Shown: positions 1-5,389 of the stretch, piece by piece
Layout: every line of letters starts with the position of its first letter
Position numbering within the stretch: position 1 is the first letter of the stretch
Program-made: the position numbers and the translations under genes
Assembly (NCBI GenBank): GCA_021781775.1
Contig: JAJXWE010000081.1
Coordinates: 1-6,888, forward strand
Direction of reading: 5' to 3'
Length of the DNA stretch: 6,888 bases
From: Pseudomonadota bacterium
GTDB taxonomy: Bacteria; Pseudomonadota; Gammaproteobacteria; Steroidobacterales; Steroidobacteraceae
Notes under the pieces: generated by a model
Told to the model about the DNA's origin: nothing
Database searches by the model: none
Seen by the model: the letters and a program-made list of their open reading frames with translations, nothing else

Positions 1-219
1 CAGTCGGGCTCCGCACCGTCCACGACATCGGCCCCGGCGGCCCCGGCCACAAGCCCACCCGCCTCGGGCGGCACGGCTGCCGCGACACCCGCGGGCACCG
101 CGCCCAGTGCACCTGCTACGGGCAAAGCCGGATCGGCACAGCCGGCCGGCAAGGGCACGGCGAGCGGCTCGCAGACCAAGCCCCCGCCGGCGAGCGACGG
201 CACGCCGCCGCACCCGTGA
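1..219 (+). CDS. C-terminal tail of an unidentified protein, Ala/Pro/Thr/Ser-rich (5' truncated)
   Basis: Frame 1 is open from the left edge to TGA at 217-219, giving 72 residues. They consist almost entirely of Ala, Pro, Thr, Ser and Gly with a few Lys, and end in PPHP. No hydrophobic segment or catalytic motif is visible. This is a low-complexity, probably disordered tail, so the protein cannot be identified from it. The stop overlaps the lpxH start in a GTGA arrangement, which suggests the two genes are co-transcribed and translationally coupled. In several gammaproteobacteria lpxH follows a peptidyl-prolyl isomerase gene, but nothing in this tail shows that here. The case for coding rests on the long open frame ending exactly at the lpxH start. 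Confidence 0.6.
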   Translation, partial: QSGSAPSTTSAPAAPATSPPASGGTAAATPAGTAPSAPATGKAGSAQPAGKGTASGSQTKPPPASDGTPPHP

Positions 220-971
220 CCGGCGAGCCGGCCGCGCCGGATTGCACGCAGCCGCAGCGCTGCCTATTCGTCTCCGACGTCCACCTCGATGTGGCCGCGA
301 ATGCCGCGCAACGGCAGTTCTTGGATTTTCTCGGCGGCGAGGCGACTCACGCCGACACCTTGTACATCCTCGGGGATCTGTTCGAATCCTGGGTTGGGGA
401 TGACTCGCCGGAGCACGGCGCGGTGCTCGATGCACTGGCCACGCTCAGCGCACGCGGTGTCGCATGCTTCGCACTGCACGGCAACCGGGACTTCCTGCTC
501 GGCGGGGGATTCTCCCAACGCACCGGCTGCCGGCTGCTGCCCGACCCGGTGGTGACCACCCTCGCGGGTGAGCCAGTGCTGCTCACCCACGGCGATGCGC
601 TCTGCACCGACGACCACGCCTACCAGGAACTGCGCAGCATCGTGCGCGACGAGGCATGGCAGCGGCGCTTCCTGGCACTGCCACTGGCGACGCGTCAGCT
701 GCTGGCAGACGAGGCGCGCGCTGGCAGCCGCGCGCACACCACGCGGACAGCGCCCAGCATCATGGACGTCAATTCCGAAGCCGTGCAGGCCGCCTTTCGA
801 GCCACGGGGGTGCGGCGCATCATTCACGGCCATACGCACCGGCCAGCAGTGCACGACGGACAGCTCGACGGTCGGGCCGTGCAGCGCATCGTGCTCGGCG
901 CGTGGTATGAGCAGGGCAGCTGCCTGCGGCTTCAGGACGACCGGTTCGAACTGCACACGCTACCCCGCTGA
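216..971 (+). CDS. lpxH: UDP-2,3-diacylglucosamine diphosphatase LpxH
   Basis: This peripheral inner-membrane enzyme hydrolyses UDP-2,3-diacylglucosamine to lipid X and UMP, the fourth step of lipid A synthesis. All calcineurin-like metal-site motifs are present in order: FVSDVHLD (D21, H23), ILGDLFESWVGDD (D54), LHGNRDF (N90, R91), LLTHGDALCTDD (H125) and HGHTHRP (H206, H208). Spacing matches the E. coli enzyme with an offset of 11-13 residues. The HGDxLCTDD block is typical of LpxH rather than other metallophosphatases. At 251 residues it is close to the usual 240, with about 12 extra N-terminal residues. The GTG start at 216 overlaps the preceding stop by 4 bases and is the only good start ahead of the first motif. 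It appears intact and functional. Confidence 0.96.
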   Translation: MTGEPAAPDCTQPQRCLFVSDVHLDVAANAAQRQFLDFLGGEATHADTLYILGDLFESWVGDDSPEHGAVLDALATLSARGVACFALHGNRDFLLGGGFSQRTGCRLLPDPVVTTLAGEPVLLTHGDALCTDDHAYQELRSIVRDEAWQRRFLALPLATRQLLADEARAGSRAHTTRTAPSIMDVNSEAVQAAFRATGVRRIIHGHTHRPAVHDGQLDGRAVQRIVLGAWYEQGSCLRLQDDRFELHTLPR

Positions 972-979
972 GCGGCCAA

Positions 980-1008
980 CCCGCGCAGCGGGATAGCGGC
1001 GCACCGCT
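980..1008. terminator. Two small GC hairpins between convergent genes
   Basis: Between the lpxH stop and the stop of the convergent Spy-like gene are two short perfect hairpins. One is CCCGC-GCA-GCGGG at 980-992. The other is AGCGG-CGCA-CCGCT at 995-1008, and it reaches into the stop codon of the minus-strand gene. Neither has a T-tract on either strand, so these are at best weak bidirectional terminators or RNA 3'-end protectors. The position between convergent genes is the main argument. Confidence 0.35.
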
Positions 1009-1457
1009 CAAGGATTGGGGGTGCCCGGCGGTCCCATGCCCATACCCATGCCCATGCCGCGCCGGCCCATGCGGTGCTTCCACATGGGCGGACGCGCCGG
1101 CGCGAGCACCTTGAATTTGGCCATCTGCTCGGCGCTCAGGACCTTCGCCATGCGATCCATCATTTCCTCGCGCGCCGCGAGATGCGCCTTGCGGGCCGCG
1201 CGCATCGCCGCCATGACCTGCCTCATGCTCGCGCGCATCGCCACGTGCTGCTGATCGAGAATCGCCTTGACCTGCTGTTGCTGCGCGGCGTTGAGGTCGA
1301 GCAGCACGGTAAGTTGATGCAAGCGCCACTGCTCCATGCGCTGCATCCGGCGCATCATGGCCGGACCGCCCCAGGCGGGGTGCGGAGGTGGCGGCGGACT
1401 CTGTGCCAACGCGACGCCCGCCAGGCTGGTGAGCGCCAGGACAATCAGACTTCGTTT
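1008..1457 (-). CDS. Spy/CpxP-like periplasmic protein, 5' end interrupted by a group II intron
   Basis: The exon encodes 149 residues. A signal peptide core (KRSLIVLALTSLAGVALA|QS) is followed by a Pro-rich linker and a mostly helical region with two LTxxQ-like motifs, LNAAQQQQ and LSAEQMAKF. This is the pattern of the Spy/CpxP family of periplasmic chaperone or metal-stress proteins. The C-terminus is Met/Gly-rich with four Met-Gly units, which could bind copper or another soft metal; that is inference. There is no in-frame ATG, GTG or TTG within the exon before the signal peptide. The frame continues to an ATG at 1565, but residues 1-36 of that longer ORF are translated domains V and VI of the adjacent intron, so it is a chimeric reading frame and not the native N-terminus. 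The native start should lie in the 5' exon beyond 3862. Confidence 0.75.
   Translation of the reverse strand, partial: KRSLIVLALTSLAGVALAQSPPPPPHPAWGGPAMMRRMQRMEQWRLHQLTVLLDLNAAQQQQVKAILDQQHVAMRASMRQVMAAMRAARKAHLAAREEMMDRMAKVLSAEQMAKFKVLAPARPPMWKHRMGRRGMGMGMGMGPPGTPNP
1034..1058 (-). repeat. Hexamer tandem repeat encoding Met-Gly units
   Basis: On the plus strand the unit CCATGC (variant CCATAC) is repeated about four times. On the minus strand this encodes MGMGMGMG near the C-terminus of the Spy-like protein. The near-identical units suggest growth by slippage and possible length variation between strains. Confidence 0.6.
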
Positions 1458-1458
1458 G

Positions 1459-1497
1459 TTGAGTAGCCCGGGCCGGTCACCCGACCCAGGCCCTCCC
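1459..1497 (-). ncRNA. Outer intron domain VI with branch-point adenosine
   Basis: The minus-strand RNA forms a 10-bp stem, CCUGGGUCGG / CCGGCCCGGG (including G-U pairs), closed by a GUGA loop (GNRA type). The lower stem pairs GAG-GG with CU-A-CUC and leaves the A at 1464 unpaired. This is the expected bulged branch point, 7 nt from the proposed 3' splice site at 1458. Confidence 0.8.
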
Positions 1498-1499
1498 CG

Positions 1500-1532
1500 G
1501 AGCCGGACTTGGAGATTTCCACCATCCGGCTC
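1500..1532 (-). ncRNA. Outer intron domain V (catalytic hairpin)
   Basis: This is a 33-nt hairpin on the minus strand. It begins GAGCCGGA and ends UCCGGCUC, has a short GC-rich upper stem with a GAAA-type apex, and carries a two- to three-base bulge on the 3' side. The AGC catalytic triad is at positions 2-4. Size, sequence and position, 36 nt after the RT stop and directly before domain VI, match group II domain V. Confidence 0.88.
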
Positions 1533-1568
1533 TTCCGCTGATGTGGCTTGCGGTACCTTCGTCATAGC

Positions 1569-2372
1569 TCATCTCCAGATGTGCACTACGATTCGGGGCT
1601 GGGGCAGAGGGAAGTCCCGAAGGAGATCGTTAAATCTGTCCCAGGTCAGGCGTGCTCGCTGGCTGCGACGATTGAGCCACTTGAACCAGCTTCGGCGGAC
1701 CTGAAGCGCAAAACGATCCAGGCTCGCCATGTTCCCGTTGACGCCAAAGTAGTTGAGGTGGCCCTGCACGCGCCGTGAGAGCGCCGCGTGCTGCTGCCTG
1801 ATCGGTAGGTGCCGATTCTCACGACACCATGTGTGCACGGCCTTAATAGCCCGCGCCAGGCGCGCACGCCGGGTCTTGCACGCAACCGTCCAGCTGCCCT
1901 TGCGGGTTCGTCGCCAATACCAGCAGAACCCCAGGAAGTCGAAGGTCGTCGGGCTCCTGCCTTCCCCTCGGGACCGCAGCGGTCGTTGAAAGGCCAGCAG
2001 CCGAGTCTTCTCAGGGTGCAGAGTAAGCCCAAAGCGTTCCAGTCGCTTGCCGAGCACCGCCATCACCCGCTGCGCATCGTCCTGTCGCTCAAAGCCGAGA
2101 ACACCGTCATCCGCGTACCGGACAAGTACTGCCTTGCCCTTCAGTCGCGGCCGGACTTCCTCGGTGAACCACCGGTCCAACACGTAGTGCAGATAGGCGT
2201 TCCCCAGCAGCGGCGACAGAGTAGAACCCTGGACCGTCCCCAGCGACGGCTCGGTGAACTCCTCCCCGTCCAGCACCCCCACGTGCAAGCATTTGCCCAC
2301 GAGCCGCAGGATCGACCCGTCGGCCACCCGCTTCTGGAGCATCTCCATCAGGTGTTTTCGATCCACACTGTG
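1569..2372 (-). pseudogene. Outer group II intron RT/maturase, C-terminal 267 residues
   Basis: This reading frame carries SVDRKHLMEML (end of RT motif 1 and start of motif 2), GTVQGSTLSPLLGNAYLHYVLD (the GTPQG-like motif 4 block), LVRYADDGVLGF (the catalytic YADD), LTLHPEKTRLL and FDFLGF (motifs 5-7). A maturase domain X follows, with KTRRARLARA and SWFKWLNRRSQR. It ends PRIVVHIWR with a stop 36 nt before domain V, and there is no HNH endonuclease domain. Everything before SVDRK is missing; the codons just upstream, back to an ATG at 2561, are translated inner-intron domains V and VI. The true N-terminus (MTDALASLGM...) is at 3285-3211, on the far side of the inner remnant. With its first RT motifs deleted the enzyme cannot be active. 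Confidence 0.88.
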
Positions 2373-2487
2373 GTCGGTAGAGACGAGCCTCGATGCTGTA
2401 GCCTTTGCGCAGCCTTGCCGCAGATGGCGCTTTCGCACCGGCGACCTCACCGAGCCGGCATGGCCTCTTGTACTCGTCCCCCCGGTC
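2373..2487 (-). ncRNA. Inner intron domain VI with a long apical extension
   Basis: The arms are far apart but complementary. The 5' arm GGGGGGACGAG (within 2483-2473) pairs with the 3' arm CUCGUCUCUACC (2387-2376). GACGAG/CUCGUC is perfect, then G-U, G-C and G-U pairs, a single unpaired A (2378), then two G-C pairs. This is the classic branch-point geometry. About 85 nt lie between the arms and include GGUGC-GAAA-GCGCC, a hairpin with a GNRA tetraloop at 2439-2426. The extension is much longer than a usual domain VI. Confidence 0.6.
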
Positions 2488-2488
2488 A

Positions 2489-2521
2489 GAACCCGCCGTG
2501 CGGATTGCCCGCAACGGGCTC
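2489..2521 (-). ncRNA. Inner intron domain V
   Basis: This is a 33-nt minus-strand hairpin. The basal stem is GAGCCCG/CGGGUUC (7 bp with one G-U), and the upper stem is a GCGG/CCGC helix with a short loop. The AGC triad is at positions 2-4. It starts 36 nt after the inner RT stop, the same spacing as in the outer intron, which supports reading it as domain V. Confidence 0.82.
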
Positions 2522-2557
2522 CCCAGAGCGCGTTTGTCGTGAAGAAGAACATGGGTA

Positions 2558-3217
2558 TCACACCGCCTGGTGTACCGTTTTAGGGTACGGCAGTTCGAAC
2601 CACGAACGGCTCCCCAGGTGGCTCCAGTACAGCCGATGTCGCTGGCTCTGCCGACGCAGAGTGCGAATCCACTGCCGCTGAACCTCCCGCATGATCCATT
2701 GCAGCTTGCGCTGACAGTGATGGAGGCCAAAGTACTGATATAAGCCGGTCAGCATGACATGCAGATGCCGCTGCTGGTCGCGTCTCTTCCAGTGCGTATG
2801 ACGGATCAACCACTCATGGGTGCGAGCCAGGAATTTCCGGCAGCTTTTCACGCTCGGGCTGCGGACCACGGCGAATTTCCCGCTTCGGTCCACACCACAG
2901 ACGTGTTTCAGCCCCAGGAACTCAAAGGACTTCGGTCGCTTGCCGTACTTCGCTCGCTGCTCCCTGGCAAATCTCCCGAAGAGCATCACCTGAGTCTTTT
3001 CCTCAGCCAACGTCAGATTGAACCCCGCAAAACGCTTCCGTAGCTCTCTGAGAAAGTCCTCCGCGTCCTGCCCGTACTCGAAGCACCCCACGAAATCGTC
3101 AACGAAGCGCACCAGATAGGCCTCACCTTGACATCGACGTTTGTATTTCCTTTCAAACCACATGTCCAGGCTGTGATGCAGGTAGAGATTACTGAGGATG
3201 CAGGAGGAGCAGGCTCC
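2558..3217 (-). pseudogene. Inner group II intron RT/maturase, C-terminal 219 residues
   Basis: The frame reads GACSSCILSNLYLHHSLDMWFE (end of the PQG motif 4 block), EAYLVRFVDDFVGCF (the catalytic [YF]xDD motif), LTLAEEKTQVMLFGRFA and FEFLGLKHVCG (motifs 6-7). Domain X follows: PSVKSCRKFLARTHEWL, then QQRHLHVMLTGLYQYFGL and QWIRTLRRQSQRH. It ends FELPYPKTVHQAV. No HNH domain follows. The first roughly 200 residues, including RT motifs 1-3, are gone. Upstream of GACSS the DNA is the N-terminal coding start of the other intron's RT in a different frame, so the fusion is also a frameshift. A pipeline would call a start at Met 3163 (MWFERKYKRR), but that is an internal methionine. Confidence 0.85.
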
Positions 3218-3285
3218 CGTTTCGCTCTCTCCGCTACCTTCCGAAGTCCCGTTGACATGCCCAGCGACGCCAAAGCGTCGGTCAT
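3211..3285 (-). pseudogene. Outer intron RT, N-terminal 25 residues before the deletion/insertion junction
   Basis: From the ATG at 3285 the frame reads MTDALASLGM and continues to VAERAKREP. I recall this N-terminus from the family of group II RTs whose later part reads like the 2372-1569 fragment (RVADGSILRLVGKCLHVGVLD). After REP the frame runs into inner-RT sequence out of frame and loses meaning. The junction lies at about 3211-3219. Assignment to the outer RT rests on remembered family similarity, on the good ribosome binding site and on the position at the end of domain III. Confidence 0.65.
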
Positions 3286-3290
3286 GTTGC

Positions 3291-3295
3291 CCTCC
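3291..3295 (-). promoter_or_regulatory. Ribosome binding site of the outer intron RT
   Basis: GGAGG on the minus strand is separated by 5 nt (GCAAC) from the ATG at 3285-3283. It is one of the best Shine-Dalgarno matches in the window and supports that ATG as the true RT start. Confidence 0.7.
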
Positions 3296-3655
3296 GGAAG
3301 CTCACATCAGCACGGGCCGCCTTTGCTCGCCCGGGTCCGGGTGCCTGCCGTTCCCCGAGGTCAACGCTCTTATTCGGCCCTCCGACTCCCTGCTCCGCTT
3401 CGCGCCCGAGCTCCGGTTCCCCTCGCTCGGGCCTACCTACTCCAGGATCGCTCCCGTGCAGGACAGGCAGGGCCTCCCAGATGACTGGTCCATCCTCTTG
3501 AGCACGCGCCGTAGTCGAACACCCCGCCGGTTGCATCGCTCCCTCGACCTTCACGGGAACTACGCTGCTGCCTTCAGGCGCCATGACACCCTGGACACCG
3601 GAATGATGAACATTACGAGACTGCATTCCCACGGCTCACACTCTCACATGCCTAC

Positions 3656-3660
3656 GTATC
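3656..3660 (-). promoter_or_regulatory. EBS1 candidate of the outer intron
   Basis: GAUAC, 203-207 nt from the intron 5' end, is exactly complementary to the last five exon bases GUAUC (IBS1, 3867-3863). It lies just after a GNRA hairpin, in the region of domain I where EBS1 usually is. A five-base match alone is weak; the position makes it plausible. Confidence 0.5.
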
Positions 3661-3862
3661 GCCGTCGGGGTTACCCCCGTCGTCGCAAGGCTTGCTTCCG
3701 GCCTGCGGGTCTACGCTTTGACCGGGCGGGATTCGCACCCGCTGGACAGATGCTCCGAATTTCCGGACGTGACCGATCACGTCCTTCCCTTCAGACCAGC
3801 CTTTACTGGTCACTTCCATGGCTGTATCTCCGGGACAGCAGGCCGGTTGAATCGTGACGCAC

Positions 3863-3890
3863 GATACCCGGCAGAGGGATGGTAGAGCAT
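3863..3890 (-). other. 5' exon of the interrupted Spy-like gene (possible start region)
   Basis: The exon next to the intron ends ...GCCGGGTATC. It contains an ATG at 3890-3888 followed by eight open codons (LYHPSAGY) and one base. If splicing joins this to 1456 or 1453 (intron ending at 1457 or 1454), the frame runs directly into RSLIVLALTSLAG, giving a complete signal peptide. If the intron ends at 1458, the boundary favoured by domain VI, the frame does not match this ATG. No clear Shine-Dalgarno precedes it. Confidence 0.35.
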
Positions 3891-3894
3891 TTGC

Positions 3895-3912
3895 CGCCCG
3901 CCGGCGCGCAGG
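3895..3912 (-). terminator. GC hairpin after the glycoside hydrolase gene
   Basis: On the minus strand, GCCTGC and GCGGGC form a 6-bp stem (one T-G pair) around a 6-nt loop, about 20 nt after the hydrolase stop. No U-tract follows. It may be a weak terminator or a 3'-end stabiliser, or it may have no role. Confidence 0.25.
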
Positions 3913-3931
3913 CCCGTCACGCGCGGGACGC

Positions 3932-5389
3932 TCAGCGTGCGCGGTGTGCGCGGCCGGCCGGGGAACGCAGCCAGCCGCCCCTGAAGCCGGCGCGGCGCAG
4001 ACCACGGCGGATGTACGGGTTGTGCCGCAGGATGCGCCAGACCAGACCGCCGTACTCGTTGGCGATCATCGCGAGGATCGGACCCTGGTCGATGCCGAGG
4101 TAGTTGCCGTCGACCCAGCCCAAGCCCGGCACCACGTGCCCGTGCCGCGCGAGCGCGGCATCCGTGAAGCTGGGATTGAATGCATCCAGAAATCCGTAAT
4201 GCGTGTAGATCAGCGTACCGTAGTTGCGCAGCAGGGCGGTGGTCGCGAGCGTGACGATCCGCGGGTCGAACGGCAGCGAGCCGACCACCGCAGTCGGAGC
4301 CAGCGTGCCGTCGTCGACGTACGGTGGCGCGATGCCCCGCGCGACGTAACTATAGAACCGGCGCTGGCCGTGACGAAACGGCGCCCGCACGTCGCCGGGA
4401 CCGTCGCAGGTCGTCAGGCCCCAGATGTCGGGACCGTAACCGTCCCAGCCGAGCGGGTCGCGGATCGCGTACTGACGCTGCGCGAGCGTGGCGCGCCGCG
4501 CGTTGCCGAAGTAGGTCTCCCCATGCGCGCGCATGAACTTGTCGGCGATGCCGCGCAGATCGATCCACACCGCGGTGTACTGGTGGCCGAACTGCGGGCC
4601 GAAGGCGAGCATGGTCTGGCCATCGAGGTGGCGCCAGTCCGAGCCGTAGGTGGACGTCCAGGCCCGCCAGGCATCGGCGCGCAGCGGATGCGTCGGTGAG
4701 CCCATGCCGAGGATGTACAACAGGGACGCCTCGTTGTAGCCGGCCCAACGCAGATGGGCGAAGCCGGTCGTCGGAAACCAGGCGACGCTGACGCGTGGGT
4801 CGCCGCCGGGCTCGGCCCAGCGCCAGTCCACCCGCAGGTACAGCTTGCGGGCCATCGCGCGCACCTGCCGCTCGAGTGGCGTCGGTTTGTCGAAGTAGCC
4901 ACCGGCCGTGAGCACCCCGGCCATGAGCAGCGCGGTGTCGATGGTGGACAGCTCGCTGCGCGGGGCACGCAGCCCGGTGTGCAGGTTCAGGAAGTGATAG
5001 AAGAAGCCGTGATAGCCCGCTTCGCCGGTGCGCTGCGGGCCCTGCGGCAGGCTCAGGAGAAAGGCGAGCGTCGTGCGCACCCGCGCGGCGGCCGCCCGTC
5101 GCGAGACGTAGCCACGCTCGGCGCCGATGACTTCGGCGGTGAGCGCAAAGCCCGTCGCGGCGATGCTGGAAGGCGCGGAGGTGGGCCAGCGATCGGGCGC
5201 GAGTCCGGTCTGCGGATCGGTGGTCTGCCAGAAATAGTTGAAGGTGCGCCGCTCGATGTCGAGGTACATGCCCTGCGGGTGGGCGGCGATCCGGCGGATG
5301 GCTGCGGCCGACAGCGGACGGGTGGGCAGCGCAGCCGCCCGAGCGCGCACCGCGGCCAGGACCGCCAGCGCGCATGCGACGGTCAGCAC
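3932..5389 (-). CDS. Secreted glucoamylase-like glycoside hydrolase (PF10091 / GH144 type)
   Basis: The 485-residue protein shows the conserved blocks of the putative glucoamylase family, which includes the GH144 endo-beta-1,2-glucanases. In order these are STIDTALLMAGVLTAGGYF (148-166), GYNEASLLYILGMGSPTHPL (217-236), HQYTAVWIDLRGIAD (269-283), YFGNARRATLAQRQYA (293-308), WDGYGPDIWGLTTCDGP (315-331), VDDGTLAPTA (358-367), GFLDAFNP (399-406) and WVDGNYLGIDQGPILAMIANEY (425-446). This is an alpha/alpha-barrel enzyme probably acting on a glucan; the substrate is not proven. The N-terminus is a hydrophobic export signal (VACALAVLAAVRARAAA), so the product is periplasmic or secreted. The GTG at 5389 is the only standard start in the open frame, which extends to 5540. 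It leaves the signal peptide without the usual basic N-region, although RGRRRGAIR is encoded just upstream; a non-standard start there is possible. It is intact, and its 3' end is 69 nt from the intron. Confidence 0.85.
   Translation of the reverse strand: MLTVACALAVLAAVRARAAALPTRPLSAAAIRRIAAHPQGMYLDIERRTFNYFWQTTDPQTGLAPDRWPTSAPSSIAATGFALTAEVIGAERGYVSRRAAAARVRTTLAFLLSLPQGPQRTGEAGYHGFFYHFLNLHTGLRAPRSELSTIDTALLMAGVLTAGGYFDKPTPLERQVRAMARKLYLRVDWRWAEPGGDPRVSVAWFPTTGFAHLRWAGYNEASLLYILGMGSPTHPLRADAWRAWTSTYGSDWRHLDGQTMLAFGPQFGHQYTAVWIDLRGIADKFMRAHGETYFGNARRATLAQRQYAIRDPLGWDGYGPDIWGLTTCDGPGDVRAPFRHGQRRFYSYVARGIAPPYVDDGTLAPTAVVGSLPFDPRIVTLATTALLRNYGTLIYTHYGFLDAFNPSFTDAALARHGHVVPGLGWVDGNYLGIDQGPILAMIANEYGGLVWRILRHNPYIRRGLRRAGFRGGWLRSPAGRAHRAR

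Larger units (their letters stand above)
2373..3217 (-). mobile_element. Inner group II intron remnant (3' half), inserted in the outer intron's RT gene
   Basis: This segment holds, in order on the minus strand, the C-terminal half of a second RT (3217-2558), a domain V (2521-2489) and a domain VI whose 3' arm contains a bulged A at 2378. It ends at about 2373 (terminal GAC) or 2372. Immediately afterwards the outer RT resumes with the codons for HSVDRKHL, as expected for a 3' exon. The 5' half of this intron (domains I-III, RT N-terminus) and its 5' exon are absent, replaced by a fusion to codon 25 of the outer RT. It cannot splice or move. Its RT sequence is clearly different from the outer one, so this is not a duplication. 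Confidence 0.78.
1458..3862 (-). mobile_element. Outer group II intron, about 2.4 kb, carrying the remnant of a second group II intron
   Basis: Read on the minus strand, the element begins with GUGCG (3862 downward), the consensus group II 5' end. Domains I-III follow (3862-3286), then the RT start with its own Shine-Dalgarno. The RT C-terminal part (2372-1569), domain V (1532-1500) and domain VI with a bulged branch-point A come next, and the 3' end is at 1458, giving a terminal AC with the branch A seventh from the end. The last bases of the 5' exon (GUAUC) are exactly complementary to GAUAC at 3660-3656, about 200 nt into the intron, where EBS1 is expected. The RT gene is interrupted by a foreign segment (about 3217-2373) that is the 3' half of another group II intron. 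Retrohoming with its own protein is therefore impossible, but the splicing core looks preserved. The 3' boundary could be off by 1-4 nt. Confidence 0.85.
3286..3862 (-). ncRNA. Outer intron domains I-III (5' ribozyme part)
   Basis: These 577 nt contain no plausible gene on either strand. Read from 3862 on the minus strand they start GUGCGUC and include GUGCGAAUCCC, a familiar domain I segment. A CGGGG-GUAA-CCCCG hairpin with a GNRA loop lies at 3679-3666, followed within a few bases by the EBS1 candidate GAUAC (3660-3656). The length is normal for the 5' domains of a bacterial group II intron before its RT start. Confidence 0.75.

Noticed and set aside
264..956. 230-residue minus-strand open frame opposite lpxH
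   Set aside because: lpxH on the other strand has every catalytic motif; this frame is its shadow.
820..1329. 169-residue minus-strand open frame overlapping lpxH and the Spy-like gene
   Set aside because: It is another frame of the Spy-like gene, running antisense into lpxH, without signal peptide or LTxxQ motifs.
2220..2330. GTVQG in place of GTPQG in the outer RT as an inactivating change
   Set aside because: Related group II RTs vary at this position, and the enzyme is already dead through loss of its N-terminal motifs.
1809..2681. 290-residue plus-strand open frame opposite the RT fragments
   Set aside because: It is antisense to YADD-containing RT sequence and crosses domain V of the inner intron. 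No protein features are seen.
3198..3857. 219-residue plus-strand open frame over the intron 5' domains
   Set aside because: It lies antisense to group II domains I-III. Its Pro/Arg/Ser-rich translation reflects structured RNA, not a protein.
1458..3862. Tandem, side-by-side group II introns instead of nested ones
   Set aside because: It needs two separate deletions, and it does not explain why the second RT resumes exactly at the inner intron's 3' end. It is kept as the main alternative.
1458..3862. Retron, diversity-generating retroelement or CRISPR-associated RT
   Set aside because: Both RT fragments carry maturase domain X and are followed by domain V/VI hairpins, which define group II introns. 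There is no template/variable repeat pair, no msr/msd-like region and no CRISPR repeats.
3854..4699. 281-residue plus-strand open frame opposite the hydrolase
   Set aside because: It is antisense to conserved hydrolase blocks and has no recognisable domain.
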